Shown in pieces: positions 17,934 through 28,607 of a stretch of DNA of 64,000 bases (position 1 is the stretch's first letter; each line of letters opens with the position of its first letter). This stretch comes from Gammaproteobacteria bacterium Milos-ODIII6. Lineage in GTDB: Bacteria > Pseudomonadota > Gammaproteobacteria > Chromatiales > Chromatiaceae. The notes below the pieces were generated by a model. That model searched no databases. It saw nothing but the letters and a program-made list of their open reading frames with translations, and was not told the origin of the DNA. The stretch is from positions 62,001 through 126,000 of the forward strand of contig JAPTHR010000008.1 in the NCBI GenBank assembly GCA_029228645.1, in the 5' to 3' direction. Made by a program: the position numbers and the translations under genes.

Positions 17934-18838
17934 CAGGGTTGGCCCCCGGGCATCAGGTCGATGACAGTCTCGAGCAGATCGAATTCATAGGTGCTGTCGA
18001 AAAAGTGATCCGCGCCGGGAACCAGCTCGATCGCAATATTGCTGTCGCGCAAGGACTGGACCCAGCCGGGCGATAGACGATTGTCCATCGTCCCGAAGAT
18101 GACATGCACGGGCACAGTCGCTTGCTGCAGGGCCTGCAGTATCTTCTGCGGTCCCCAGCCGATATACGAGCGGAAGGCCTCTGGCGTGGTCGGATAACTC
18201 TGGCAGAAGTCCAGGGCATAGATGCCCAGGCTTTTCTGCTGCGGCGGTTCGGGGCTGACGGGGCGTCCGCGCGGATAGCCCAGACTGATAAGCAGCACAC
18301 GCTGCGTTGGCGCCTGCGGATGATCGTGCAGATAACGGGTGATGGCGTGCCCCCCGGAACTGTGTCCCACCAGCACGACCGCACGTCCGGTCTCGCGATG
18401 CAGCCATTCCACCCAGTGTGCGATCTCCGCCACATCGTCCTCCAGCCGTTGCAGATGCAAGGCCTCGCAGGACTGGCTCTGACGGCGACGGGTGATCTTG
18501 AGCGACAGCGTCGGCGCCAATACCGGGTACCCCTCTTCGGCCAGGCCCTCCGCCAGGCGGTTTACCGTCGGGAAACGGGCAGTCTGCAGAAAGCCATGCA
18601 GCACGAGCACTGGAGCCAGGTCGGCTTTGCCAGGCAGATAGCGGGCGGTCGCGACGATACCCGGCGCAACCTCGAGCTCCTGGATCCCCGCCTGAAGCGC
18701 GCCGATGGGCGACACGCAAAGCCACAGCAGCAGCTGCGCCAGAAACCGGCCGGACAGCTGCCGCCATGAACGTGCGCCCGATCCCCGCGCGGAGCATGCG
18801 CTGGCGTCGCAACATGCGGGTGGCGAAGATGCAGCCAT
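17933..18838 (-). CDS. Alpha/beta hydrolase
   Basis: A 301-residue protein with an N-terminal hydrophobic stretch (LAQLLLWLCVSPIGALQAG, about 33-51) that may be a signal or anchor preceded by a long leader. The hydrolase fold has LVLHGFLQTA (oxyanion region), the nucleophile elbow GHSSGG, an acidic residue in FGTMDNRLSP and a histidine in PGADHFFDST, a complete Ser-Asp-His triad. The overall look is DUF1749/esterase-like; the substrate is unknown. It starts 3 bases after the purA stop and ends overlapping the GGDEF-EAL start, so it is the penultimate gene of the minus-strand supercluster. Confidence 0.75.
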   Translation of the reverse strand: MAASSPPACCDASACSARGSGARSWRQLSGRFLAQLLLWLCVSPIGALQAGIQELEVAPGIVATARYLPGKADLAPVLVLHGFLQTARFPTVNRLAEGLAEEGYPVLAPTLSLKITRRRQSQSCEALHLQRLEDDVAEIAHWVEWLHRETGRAVVLVGHSSGGHAITRYLHDHPQAPTQRVLLISLGYPRGRPVSPEPPQQKSLGIYALDFCQSYPTTPEAFRSYIGWGPQKILQALQQATVPVHVIFGTMDNRLSPGWVQSLRDSNIAIELVPGADHFFDSTYEFDLLETVIDLMPGGQP

Positions 18839-18841
18839 CGA

Positions 18842-20146
<1,305 letters not shown>

Positions 20147-20177
20147 CTATCTATCGTTTTAACAAGCGCGTTCAGGG

Positions 20178-21377
20178 TCAGGAGGACTCGCCATCCTGCA
20201 CCGGGGTCAAGACCCACTCCTGTCCAGCCCTCTCCAATCTCTCTGTGATCCCTGCCTCGCTGTAATCGGCGGGCTTGCCGGGCAGTTCCTGCACCACCAC
20301 GCGACCACTTGCGCGCAGTTCGCGTACCCTGGCCTGCAGATCGGGATCACGCGACGCAGGCGCCAGCACGGCACCGGGCAACTCGCCCCGTGCGCGCTTT
20401 CCGAGCATCATCAAGGCCTTCAGATCCGCACTGAATCCGGTCGCCGGGCGCGCCCGGCCGAACTTCTCGCCGATCTGATCATAGCGTCCACCGCGTGCGA
20501 CCTCGTTGCCCTGCCCCGGCACGAACGCAGCGAAAACCACACCGGTCTGGTAGCGATAGGCGCGCAGTTCTGCGAGATCGTAGTGGACCGGCACGTCCGG
20601 GATGCAGGCAGCCAGCTCGGCGCCGAGCTCCTCGAGGTAGTCGATCGCGGCCATAACCTCCGACGACGCGCCGTCGAGTTCCTCGCGCGCCTGTTCCAGG
20701 ACCTCCGGACCACCATTCAGATCGGCCAGGGCGTTGAGCATCTGTGCCTGCCTGAGCGGTAATCCATAGCCTGAGACGAGCTCGGCGATCTCCGGTTGCG
20801 CCTTGCGCTGCAAGGCTTCGAACAGCTCCGACTCCTGCTCGGGCTGGAGCCCCGCCTGGGCGGCCAGGTTGCGGAATATTCCGACATGCCCGAGGTCGAG
20901 GAAGAGCTGCTCGAGCCCCGCCATGCGCAGGGTCTCCATCATCAGGCAGAGCACCTCGGCATCCGACGCCACCCCGGCGTGACCGTACAATTCTGCGCCG
21001 ATCTGCAAGGGGCTGCGCGAGGAGGAAAACCCATCCGGGCGGGTGCGCAGCACACTGCCGATGTAACACAGCCGGGTGGGACCCTGCTGCTGCAGCTGGT
21101 GCGCATCGATACGCGCCGCCTGCGGTGTGATATCGGCACGAATTCCCAGCTGACGACCGCTGAGCTGGTCGGTCAGCTGGAAGGTCTGGTGCTCGAGATC
21201 CTTGCCCGTGCCGGTCAGCAGGGATTCGAGGTATTCAATGAACGGCGGGATAACCAGGCGGTAGCCCCAGCTCGCGTACATATCGAGCAGATGGCGCCGC
21301 AGGGACTCGAGTTCAGCCGCCTGGTCCGGCAACAATTCATCGATGCCATCGGGCAACAACCAGCTTTTGCTACGCAT
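20178..21377 (-). CDS. hisZ: ATP phosphoribosyltransferase regulatory subunit HisZ
   Basis: A 399-residue paralogue of histidyl-tRNA synthetase that lacks aminoacylation ability and activates the short-form HisG, the first enzyme of histidine synthesis. LLPDGIDELLPDQAAELESLRR and YRLVIPPFIEYLESLL at the start, then TDQLSGRQLGIRADITPQAARI, are the class II synthetase-like core. The C-terminal anticodon-binding domain of true HisRS is missing. Residues such as ARGGRYDQIGEKFGRARPATGFS correspond to the family. Presence of HisZ implies a short HisG elsewhere. It sits 7 bases after the DUF2065 gene and 43 bases before purA. Confidence 0.93.
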   Translation of the reverse strand: MRSKSWLLPDGIDELLPDQAAELESLRRHLLDMYASWGYRLVIPPFIEYLESLLTGTGKDLEHQTFQLTDQLSGRQLGIRADITPQAARIDAHQLQQQGPTRLCYIGSVLRTRPDGFSSSRSPLQIGAELYGHAGVASDAEVLCLMMETLRMAGLEQLFLDLGHVGIFRNLAAQAGLQPEQESELFEALQRKAQPEIAELVSGYGLPLRQAQMLNALADLNGGPEVLEQAREELDGASSEVMAAIDYLEELGAELAACIPDVPVHYDLAELRAYRYQTGVVFAAFVPGQGNEVARGGRYDQIGEKFGRARPATGFSADLKALMMLGKRARGELPGAVLAPASRDPDLQARVRELRASGRVVVQELPGKPADYSEAGITERLERAGQEWVLTPVQDGESS

Positions 21378-21384
21378 CGTCTCC

Positions 21385-21570
21385 CTATCTCACCAGGTAC
21401 AGCATCACCAGGCCGACCAGCATGGCGCCGAGGCCCAGCCGGCGCAGCGAGCGCTCATCCAGACCCAGGACCGACTGCATGGCCCGCTTGTAACCCGCCG
21501 GATTGAGAAAGGGCAGGATGCCTTCGATCACGAATACCAGCGCCAACGCCGAAAGCAGGTCCTGCCACAT
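21385..21570 (-). CDS. DUF2065 (YjeT-type) small membrane protein
   Basis: A 61-residue protein with two membrane helices, WQDLLSALALVFVIEGILPF and GLGAMLVGLVMLYLVR, joined by a basic loop. Sequence and position between hflC and purA identify the YjeT/DUF2065 family. Function is not established. Translation starts 11 bases downstream of an intrinsic terminator, so expression probably depends on read-through or on a promoter overlapping that hairpin. Confidence 0.88.
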   Translation of the reverse strand: MWQDLLSALALVFVIEGILPFLNPAGYKRAMQSVLGLDERSLRRLGLGAMLVGLVMLYLVR

Positions 21571-21581
21571 GACTCATCCAC

Positions 21582-21602
21582 AAAAAAACCGGGCAAACCC
21601 GG
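21582..21602 (-). terminator. Intrinsic terminator between hflC and DUF2065
   Basis: On the minus strand CCGGG-TTTG-CCCGG is followed by seven T. The stem is only 5 bp but fully GC, and the T tract is uninterrupted. It lies 94 bases after the hflC stop and just before the DUF2065 start, dividing the hfl segment from the DUF2065-hisZ-purA segment. Confidence 0.75.
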
Positions 21603-21695
21603 CAAGCCACTAAAAACGCGGGGAATTGTCGCAAACAGGGGCGGCAAAGTACAGGTGGCGGGGCGCTACACGCGCCCCGCCGCCTGTGCCTCCCC

Positions 21696-22574
21696 TCAGG
21701 GCTGCGCCGGGTCAGCCTTGAAGTAACGGAAGAAGGAGGAGTCGGGATCCAGCACCATCATGCTGTTGCCATCCCGAAATACGTCCCGATAGGCCTTGAG
21801 GCTACGCCAGAAGCTGTAGAACTCGGCATCTTGTTTGAATGCCTTGGCGTAGATCTCGGCCGCCTTGGCGTCGCCTTCACCGCGCAGCGTTTCGGCGTCC
21901 CGGTAGGCGTCGGCCACGATCTCGGTGCGTTGACGATCGGCATCCGCCTGGATCTTCTCCGCCGCCTCGGCGCCCTCGGCGCGCAGCTCCGCCGCGACCC
22001 GATGCCGATCGGTGCGCATCCGCTCGTAGATGTTCTCGCTGATCGCCTCCTCGAAGTCGATTTGCTTGACCCGTACATCGACGATCTCCACCCCAAGGTC
22101 GGAGGCCGACTCGTCCGCCTCGCGCGCGAGCTTGCGCATGATTTCGGTCCGTTCGCCGGAGACTACCTCCACGATGGTGCGTTTACCGAATTCATCCCGC
22201 AACGCCGCGTTGATCCGGGCCGACAGCAGACGCGCGGTCTGGGTGGGACTGCCCCGGGTGGACCGGAAATACTGGGCCACGTCCGAGATGCGCCACTTGG
22301 CGAAGGAATCCACCACCACGAACTTCTGTTCGATCGTGAGGAAACGCTCCGGCTCCAGGTCGAGCGTTTGGATCCGCTTGTCGAACACCTGGATGCTCTG
22401 CACCATCGGCAGTTTGAAGTGCAGGCCAGGCAGATAATCGGAATCGACGATTTCACCCAGCTGCAGGCGGAGGCCCATCTCGTTCTCCTTCACGATGAAG
22501 AACGAGGCGTTCACCAGCAGCGCAAGCGCCGCCAGACCAATAATCAAAAACATGGGTTTTCCGGAAGTCATCAA
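21696..22574 (-). CDS. hflC: Protease modulator HflC
   Basis: A 292-residue SPFH/stomatin-family protein. One N-terminal membrane helix (FLIIGLAALALLVNASFFIV) is followed by the band-7 domain (VKENEMGLRLQLGEIV, LPGLHFKLPMVQSIQVFDKRIQTLD) and a long coiled coil rich in Ala, Glu and Arg (AAELRAEGAEAAEKIQADADRQ region). HflC and HflK form the large periplasmic cage that surrounds FtsH and restrains degradation of membrane substrates. Its ATG overlaps the hflK stop by four bases, typical of obligate partners. Confidence 0.95.
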   Translation of the reverse strand: MMTSGKPMFLIIGLAALALLVNASFFIVKENEMGLRLQLGEIVDSDYLPGLHFKLPMVQSIQVFDKRIQTLDLEPERFLTIEQKFVVVDSFAKWRISDVAQYFRSTRGSPTQTARLLSARINAALRDEFGKRTIVEVVSGERTEIMRKLAREADESASDLGVEIVDVRVKQIDFEEAISENIYERMRTDRHRVAAELRAEGAEAAEKIQADADRQRTEIVADAYRDAETLRGEGDAKAAEIYAKAFKQDAEFYSFWRSLKAYRDVFRDGNSMMVLDPDSSFFRYFKADPAQP

Positions 22575-23752
22575 CGGCGTCCTCTCTCACGCGACAGGGG
22601 GGTACGGTCACCGCCCGGTGTAACCATACCGGGAACGTCGACCCTGCTCGAATCGCTTTGCTGTGGGCGCAGAACCGTGTCCGGATCGAAGCTGGTGGGT
22701 CCAGACCCCGGCCGTATCATCCGGTCGAGCGGAAGGTAGGTCAGGTTGCTGCCCTCCTTGACGTCCAGCAGCACCTTGCCGGTGCCCTGTAGCACGTCCT
22801 GCATGCTGTCCAGATAGAGACGCTCGCGCGTTACCTGCGGCGCCTTGCGGTACTCGGCGAGCAGCGCCCCGAAGCGCGAGGATTCACCCTCGGCCTCGGC
22901 GACCACCTTGGCCTTGTACGCCTTGGCGTCCTCCAGCTGGCGGGCAGCCGCACCACGCGCCCGCGGCACCACGTCGTTGGCGTAGGCCTTGGCCTGGTTC
23001 TGGGCCCGCTCGCGGTCCTCGCGCGCCCTGATCGCGTCCGCGAAGGCGTCCGCAACCGCCTCCGGGGGCTTGGCGTCCTGGATGTTGATATTGAGCACCT
23101 TGAGACCGGAGCGGTACAGGTCGACCAGGTCCTGGGTGCCCTTCTGCACCGCGAGCGCGATGCCGCTGCGGTTCTCGGTGATGATCTCGTCCAGATTGCT
23201 CTTGCCGATCACCTCGCGCAGGGTCGATTCCATCGCATTATGCAGCGTCCTCGGCGGGTTCGCGTCCTGGAACAGGAAATCCGCGGGATCCTGAACACGG
23301 AACTGGACCTCGACCGTGACGTCCGCGATGTTCTCGTCCTTGGTGAGCATCTGCGCCCGATGTACGAACTTGTTGATCTGGTCGACGTTGACCGGCTGTT
23401 GAGTGTCTATGAAGGGGAGCTTCAGGTGCGGCCCCGGCCCCACCACCTCGTGGTAGGCCCCGAAGCGCTGTATCACGCCCCGCTCGGCAGGCTGGATGAT
23501 ATAGAAGCTGTTGACCGCGGCTGCGATCACCGCCGCAGCGGCAAGTCCGGCGAATACCAGGCCAAAGCCGCCGCCACCGCCAGCGCGCGCGCCGCCGCCG
23601 TCACCATTGCCACCGCGACCTCCGCCGCCGAACAGGCCACCGACCTTGTCCTGCAGCTTGCGCACCACCTCGTCGAGGTCAGGTGGCCCTTGGTTGCCAC
23701 CCTTGTTGTTCCATGGGTCGCGATTATCGTTCCCCGGCTCGTTCCAGGCCAT
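22571..23752 (-). CDS. hflK: FtsH modulator HflK
   Basis: A 393-residue partner of HflC. The N-terminus is a cytoplasmic Gly/Asn/Asp-rich tail (NEPGNDNRDPWNNKGGNQG) followed by a glycine-rich linker, one membrane helix (GLVFAGLAAAAVIAAAVNSFYII), the band-7 domain (ERGVIQRFGAYHEVVGPGPHL) and an alanine/glutamate coiled coil. The 214-base gap to hflX upstream has no gene; a small CCCGG/CCGGG hairpin near 23861-23876 is the only structure I see there, so hflKC may have its own promoter. Confidence 0.95.
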   Translation of the reverse strand: MAWNEPGNDNRDPWNNKGGNQGPPDLDEVVRKLQDKVGGLFGGGGRGGNGDGGGARAGGGGGFGLVFAGLAAAAVIAAAVNSFYIIQPAERGVIQRFGAYHEVVGPGPHLKLPFIDTQQPVNVDQINKFVHRAQMLTKDENIADVTVEVQFRVQDPADFLFQDANPPRTLHNAMESTLREVIGKSNLDEIITENRSGIALAVQKGTQDLVDLYRSGLKVLNINIQDAKPPEAVADAFADAIRAREDRERAQNQAKAYANDVVPRARGAAARQLEDAKAYKAKVVAEAEGESSRFGALLAEYRKAPQVTRERLYLDSMQDVLQGTGKVLLDVKEGSNLTYLPLDRMIRPGSGPTSFDPDTVLRPQQSDSSRVDVPGMVTPGGDRTPLSRERGRR

Positions 23753-23966
23753 GCCCTACTCCGATGATTCAAATGTAAATATGACAGCGGGAGTCTACCA
23801 AGACTGCCGCTCCGTGTTCGACTGCAAAAACATCCGGTCTAGCCCGGGTATTTTCCGGGCATCCCGATCAGCGCCGGAATTCGCCGCGCCCGAATACCTG
23901 CCGTCCGCCTGAATCGCTTGCCAGCACGGCGTTTATCCGGCGCTGTAGCCCAGTGGGCCAAGCGGA

Positions 23967-25259
23967 TCACGCCGGCGGATCCGCCCACTGCGCGGACAGG
24001 CTTGGCTCGCTTTTGCGCAGACGCGCATAGTCGCGCGCACTGAGTTCGACCTCGAGGCAGCATTGGCCACTCTCATCGACGCGCTCATCCAGCACCCGCC
24101 CCTCGCGAAAAAGCAGCGCGCGCAACCGTCCCTCCGCAGGCGCAAGGCAGACACGCTGGCGCACCGGGTGACCTGCGAAGCGTTCATCCAGGGCCTCCAA
24201 CAACAAGCCGGCGCCTGCACCACTGGCGGCCGACAGCCACACCGCGACCACGCCCCCGTCGGCATCCCGGTCTATCCTGGGCTCGCCGCCCTCGAGCAAA
24301 TCGATCTTGTTGAAGACGTTCACGCGCGGCACCTCGGCCGCTCCAATCTGGGCAAGCACGTCCTCGACCTCGGCCACCTGTTCCTGCCGCTGCGGGCTGG
24401 CCGCATCGATGACATGCAGCAGCAGGTCCGCTTCCGCGGTCTCCTGAAGGGTGCTGCGGAAGGCCGCGACCAGTTCGTGCGGCAGGCGCGAGACAAACCC
24501 CACGGTATCCGCCAGAACGACGGCGCCAGCCTGCGGCAATTCCAGCCGGCGCAGGGTCGGATCGAGGGTCGCGAAGAGCTGATCGCGGGCATAGACATCC
24601 GCGGCAGCGATACGATTGAACAGCGTCGACTTGCCCGCATTGGTGTAGCCGACCAGCGAGATGGTCGGCGTCTCGGCGCGTCGCCGCGCCCGCCGGCTCT
24701 GGTCGCGCTGGCTGTCGACACGTGCGAGTCGACGCCGGATCTGGTCGATCCGTTTCCCCAGCAGGCGACGGTCGGTCTCCAGCTGGGTCTCACCCGGCCC
24801 ACGCAGGCCAATGCCGCCTTTCTGTCGCTCCAGGTGAGTCCACCCGCGCACCAGGCGCGTGGACAGATGCCGCAACTGCGCCAGCTCGACCTGCAGCTTG
24901 CCCTCATGCGATCGCGCCCGCTGCGCGAAGATGTCCAGAATGAGTCCGGTGCGGTCCAGCACGCGGCACTCCAGGAGGCGCTCGAGGTTGCGCTCCTGGC
25001 TGGGACTGAGTTCGTGATCGAAGATCACCACTTCCGCCTGGTGGGTCAATACCGCCTGGTGTATCTCCTCGGCCTTGCCGGTGCCGACAAACAGCCGCCT
25101 GTCGGGCACCTGGCGCTGGCCAGTCACCAGCGACTGCGCTTCCGCACCTGCCGAGCGAGCCAACTCCTGGAACTCACGCAGCGCCTCGGAATCCGGCTGC
25201 CCGTGAAATCCAATGTGCACCAGGATGGCCCGCTCCCCGGTCTCTGGCCGCTCAAACAT
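23967..25259 (-). CDS. hflX: GTPase HflX
   Basis: A 430-residue translational GTPase that binds the 50S subunit and splits stalled or hibernating ribosomes under stress. The N-terminal glycine-rich/coiled domain has IHQAVLTHQAEVVIFDHELSPSQ; then GLRGPGETQLETDRR, the family signature; then the G domain with G1 GYTNAGKSTLFN, G3 DTVGF and G4 NKID. The ATG at 25259 (MFERPETGERAIL) is preferred over one 14 codons upstream because conservation begins there. It follows hfq by 116 bases, with a strong terminator between. Confidence 0.95.
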   Translation of the reverse strand: MFERPETGERAILVHIGFHGQPDSEALREFQELARSAGAEAQSLVTGQRQVPDRRLFVGTGKAEEIHQAVLTHQAEVVIFDHELSPSQERNLERLLECRVLDRTGLILDIFAQRARSHEGKLQVELAQLRHLSTRLVRGWTHLERQKGGIGLRGPGETQLETDRRLLGKRIDQIRRRLARVDSQRDQSRRARRRAETPTISLVGYTNAGKSTLFNRIAAADVYARDQLFATLDPTLRRLELPQAGAVVLADTVGFVSRLPHELVAAFRSTLQETAEADLLLHVIDAASPQRQEQVAEVEDVLAQIGAAEVPRVNVFNKIDLLEGGEPRIDRDADGGVVAVWLSAASGAGAGLLLEALDERFAGHPVRQRVCLAPAEGRLRALLFREGRVLDERVDESGQCCLEVELSARDYARLRKSEPSLSAQWADPPA

Positions 25260-25323
25260 CGCACCGCCCAGCGTGGATGCAGCAACACAGGGGACCGACA
25301 CCGGGATGTCCGGCGCGCAAACG

Positions 25324-25355
25324 AAACAGGCCCGGCGGTCTGGCCGCCAGGCCTG
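25324..25355 (-). terminator. Intrinsic terminator after hfq
   Basis: Arms 25327-25338 and 25344-25355 pair over 12 bp with one mismatch around a 5-base loop; on the minus strand the stem is followed by TTT. It begins about 20 bases after the hfq stop. The stem is GC-rich and stable, so most hfq transcription should end here with some read-through into hflX. Confidence 0.7.
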
Positions 25356-25375
25356 TCACAGGCGTGCAGCAGAGG

Positions 25376-25630
25376 TCACTGATTACCGTTGTCCTCTTCT
25401 TCCTCGCCCGCAGCGTGCTGGATGCGCACATTGCGTGCCGGCACCACGGTGGAAATGGCGTGTTTGTAAACCATCTGACTGACGCTGTTCTTCAACAGGA
25501 CAACGAACTGGTCGAAGGACTCGATCGTCCCCTGCAGCTTGATCCCGTTGACCAGAAAAATAGACACCGGCACCCGCTCCCTGCGCAGGGCGTTGAGAAA
25601 AGGATCCTGGAGGCTCTGCCCCTTTGACAT
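25376..25630 (-). CDS. hfq: RNA chaperone Hfq
   Basis: An 84-residue Sm-like protein that forms hexameric rings and pairs small RNAs with mRNAs. [29 protein letters not shown] is the Sm1 motif with the proximal-face QDPFLN, and [12 protein letters not shown] is the Sm2 motif with the KH residues. The C-terminal tail is short and acidic ([10 protein letters not shown]). The ATG at 25630 is preceded by an excellent AGGGGAG ribosome-binding site 7 bases away, which rules out the longer frame. It lies 171 bases downstream of miaA and probably has its own promoter in that gap. Confidence 0.97.
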   Translation of the reverse strand: MSKGQSLQDPFLNALRRERVPVSIFLVNGIKLQGTIESFDQFVVLLKNSVSQMVYKHAISTVVPARNVRIQHAAGEEEEDNGNQ

Positions 25631-25801
25631 TGTTATCTCCCCTAATGGTTCTGGCTTCCCGATGAGACCCGGCGGACCCATCTACCAGACGACGGCGTAA
25701 AACGTCGGTTAATGTAGCACATTCAAATTGCCGGCCGTAACCTCCGGGGCGCCTGCGGGGCGCCGAATTGCACCTGCTTCAGGCCCGAAGCGGGACATCG
25801 G

Positions 25802-26737
25802 TCACAACAGGCCCCGGACCACACGCAGCGCACGCTGCGCGACATCGCCGCCCGAATCGTCGAGCCAGTTCACCGATTGCTCGGAACGCAACCAGGTCAG
25901 CTGCCGCTTGGCCAGCTGGCGGGTCGCCGCGATGGCGCGCTCGACCATCTCGGCGTAACTGCTCTCGCCCCGCAACCATGCCCACATCTGACGGTATCCG
26001 ACCGACCGCATCGAGGGGAGTTCCGGCCGTAAGTCGGGCCTCGCCACCAATGCGCGCACCTCCGCTTCGAAGCCCGCATCGAGCATCGACAGGAAGCGGC
26101 GTTCGATACGCGCATGCAGCTCGGTGCGCGCCAGCGGAGTGCGCGCCAGCTTGATCGCGCGATACGGCATGCGCTCACCCTGCTGCTGAGCCTGCAGCTC
26201 GCTCAGAGGACAACCGCTGATACGCCATACCTCGAGAGCACGCAGGGTACGCTGGGTATCGTTGGCGTGGATCCGGCGCGCTGATGCCGGATCCACGCCC
26301 GCCAGCTGCGCATGCAGGGCCCCCAGTCCCAGCTGCGCGAGTTCCTCCTCGAGACTCGCACGCACCTCCGGGTCGGACGCCGGCAGTGGCGACAGGCCGT
26401 ACTGCAGAGCGCGGTAATAGAGCATGGTGCCCCCGACCAGCAGCGGAATTCGACCGGCCGCGCTGATCCCGGCCATCTCGTCCAGGGCGTCGCGGCGAAA
26501 ACGCTCCGCCGAGTAGGCCTCGGCCGGATCGCAGATGTCGACCAGTCGGTGCGGATAGCGTCGCAGCTCATCCAGGCCGGGCTTGGCAGTGCCGATATCC
26601 AGACCGCGGTATACCAGCGCGGAATCGACGCTGATCAAATCGACCGGCAGGACGTCGGCCAGCGCCATCGCCAGTTCGGTCTTGCCCGAGGCGGTCGGCC
26701 CCATGAGCAGGATCGCCGGGGGCAGTTCGCGCTTCAT
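25802..26737 (-). CDS. miaA: tRNA dimethylallyltransferase
   Basis: A 311-residue enzyme that adds a dimethylallyl group to A37 of tRNAs reading UNN codons. The P-loop is [14 protein letters not shown] (about 9-22), followed by [19 protein letters not shown] and [25 protein letters not shown], all MiaA signatures; [12 protein letters not shown] and VGYRQMW follow. The ATG at 26737 overlaps the mutL stop as ATGA, which supports this start over one 24 codons earlier. Same order as in enterobacteria: mutL-miaA-hfq. Confidence 0.96.
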   Translation of the reverse strand: MKRELPPAILLMGPTASGKTELAMALADVLPVDLISVDSALVYRGLDIGTAKPGLDELRRYPHRLVDICDPAEAYSAERFRRDALDEMAGISAAGRIPLLVGGTMLYYRALQYGLSPLPASDPEVRASLEEELAQLGLGALHAQLAGVDPASARRIHANDTQRTLRALEVWRISGCPLSELQAQQQGERMPYRAIKLARTPLARTELHARIERRFLSMLDAGFEAEVRALVARPDLRPELPSMRSVGYRQMWAWLRGESSYAEMVERAIAATRQLAKRQLTWLRSEQSVNWLDDSGGDVAQRALRVVRGLL

Positions 26738-28548
26738 TGTCCGCGCAGGAACAGGCGGTCGAGTTGCTGCATGGACAGGGGTATCCAGGTCGGCCGGCCA
26801 TGGTTGCACTGGCCGCTGCGTTCGGTCGTTTCGATATCTCTCAGGAGGGCGTTCATCTCCTCCACAGTGAGGCGGCGATTGGCGCGCACCGAACCGTGGC
26901 AGGCCATGGTGGCAAGGACCTCGTTGATCGAGGCCAGCACCCGCTGGCTGGTGCCGAAGGTGGCCAGATCGGAAAGCACGTCGCGCAGCAGGCGCTCGGC
27001 ATCGGCCCCGCGCAACAGCGCCGGCAGCGCGCGCACCACCAACACCTGCTCGCCAAGGCGATCGACCTCCATCCCGAGGGTTTCGAAAGTACCGTGGTGC
27101 TGTTCGGCCAGCTCGGCCTCGCGCGGGCTGACGTTGACGCTGACCGGCACCAGCAGCGGTTGTGAGCGGATGCCCTCGCCCTCGCGCGCCTGCTTGAAGC
27201 GCTCGTAGGTGATCCGCTCGTGCGCCGCGTGCATATCGACCAGTACCAGACCCTCGGCGTTCTGCGCGAGCACGTAGACCCCGTGCAATTGCGCCAGGGC
27301 GAATCCCAGCGGGGGCACCTCCCGCTCATCACCTCCGTCCGGTGCAGCCGGTGCTTGCGGCGCCTGCCACGCGCTGGCTGCCCGGTACTGCGCTGTTGCC
27401 TGCGCCACCCCGAGACCCAGCCCGGGTTGTCGCGGGCGGTAACCGTCCGGCACGCCTTCACCCAAAGGGGCATCGCCGCGGACCGATGTACTCGAAACCG
27501 GGGAGTGGCCAACCAAGCCTGCATCCAGGGATGCAGCATTTTCGGGCGCCTCGGGGCGCTCTTCGGCCAACACCTGGTGGAGCGTTCGGAAGATGAAATC
27601 ATGCACCAGGCGACCCTCGCGGAAGCGCACCTCGTGCTTGGTCGGATGCACGTTCACGTCCACCTGCGCGGGATCCAGTTCAAGGAACAGCACGTACGCC
27701 GGGTGGCGCCCGTGGAACAGGACATCCTGGAAGGACTGACGCACCGCATGGCTGACCAGCTTGTCGCGCACGCTGCGACCGTTCACATAGAAGTGCTGCA
27801 TGTCCGCCTGGCTGCGGGAGAAGGTCGGGCGCGCGACCCAGCCCCACAGCCGCAGGCCCACCGCCGCGTGCTCGAAGAACAGGGCGTTGGCGACGAAGCT
27901 CTCCCCCAGAAGCGCGCCAATGCGGGCCTCCTGCTCGGCGCGCTGCATCGCCGGCCGGGTGCTGAACACCCGCCGGCCGTTGTGACTCAGCTGAAAAGCC
28001 ACCTCGGGGCGCGCCAGCGCGAGCCGGCGCACGGTCTGCTCGAGGTGACCGAACTCGGTCTTCTCCGTCTTCAGGAAGCGACGTCGGGCGGGGGTGTTGA
28101 AGAACAGATCCTGGACCTCGATGGTGGTCCCCTGGGGATGCGCCGCCGGCTCGGGCTGCGACTGGTCGGCGTCCAGGCGCCAGGCATGCGCCGCATCGGG
28201 CTCGCACGAGATCATGGAGAGTCGCGCCACCGAGGCGATGCTCGGCAGGGCCTCGCCGCGGAAACCCATGCTCGCGATGTGCTCCAGGTCATCCAGCGAG
28301 CGGATCTTGCTGGTCGCATGGCGTGACAGCGCCAGCGGCATATCGCGCGGAGACAGGCCCTGCCCGTCATCCGTGATGCGGATGCGCTTTACCCCACCCT
28401 GCTGCACGTCGATATCGATTCGCCCGGCCCCGGCGTCCAGGCTGTTCTCGACCAGTTCCTTAACCACCGAGGCCGGGCGCTCCACCACCTCGCCGGCGGC
28501 GATCTGGTTGATGAGCTGGGAAGGCAGTTGCTGAATGCGGTCCGGCAT
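26734..28548 (-). CDS. mutL: DNA mismatch repair protein MutL
   Basis: A 604-residue GHKL ATPase that links MutS recognition to strand incision. N-terminal motifs: [20 protein letters not shown] with LDAGA, DDGQGL and [14 protein letters not shown]. The C-terminal domain contains [12 protein letters not shown], which fits the metal-binding endonuclease motif D[QM]HA-x2-E-x4-E, plus ACHGSVRA and CNHGRPT. This suggests a nicking MutL, as in bacteria without MutH, unlike the E. coli protein. The middle linker (about 330-400) is low-complexity. It ends overlapping miaA by four bases. Confidence 0.96.
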   Translation of the reverse strand: MPDRIQQLPSQLINQIAAGEVVERPASVVKELVENSLDAGAGRIDIDVQQGGVKRIRITDDGQGLSPRDMPLALSRHATSKIRSLDDLEHIASMGFRGEALPSIASVARLSMISCEPDAAHAWRLDADQSQPEPAAHPQGTTIEVQDLFFNTPARRRFLKTEKTEFGHLEQTVRRLALARPEVAFQLSHNGRRVFSTRPAMQRAEQEARIGALLGESFVANALFFEHAAVGLRLWGWVARPTFSRSQADMQHFYVNGRSVRDKLVSHAVRQSFQDVLFHGRHPAYVLFLELDPAQVDVNVHPTKHEVRFREGRLVHDFIFRTLHQVLAEERPEAPENAASLDAGLVGHSPVSSTSVRGDAPLGEGVPDGYRPRQPGLGLGVAQATAQYRAASAWQAPQAPAAPDGGDEREVPPLGFALAQLHGVYVLAQNAEGLVLVDMHAAHERITYERFKQAREGEGIRSQPLLVPVSVNVSPREAELAEQHHGTFETLGMEVDRLGEQVLVVRALPALLRGADAERLLRDVLSDLATFGTSQRVLASINEVLATMACHGSVRANRRLTVEEMNALLRDIETTERSGQCNHGRPTWIPLSMQQLDRLFLRGQ

Positions 28549-28607
28549 ACGCGCATTCTGCCATGCTTGCGCGCGAAGAAGGCCGCCCGGACGAGACCGG
28601 CGGGGTC

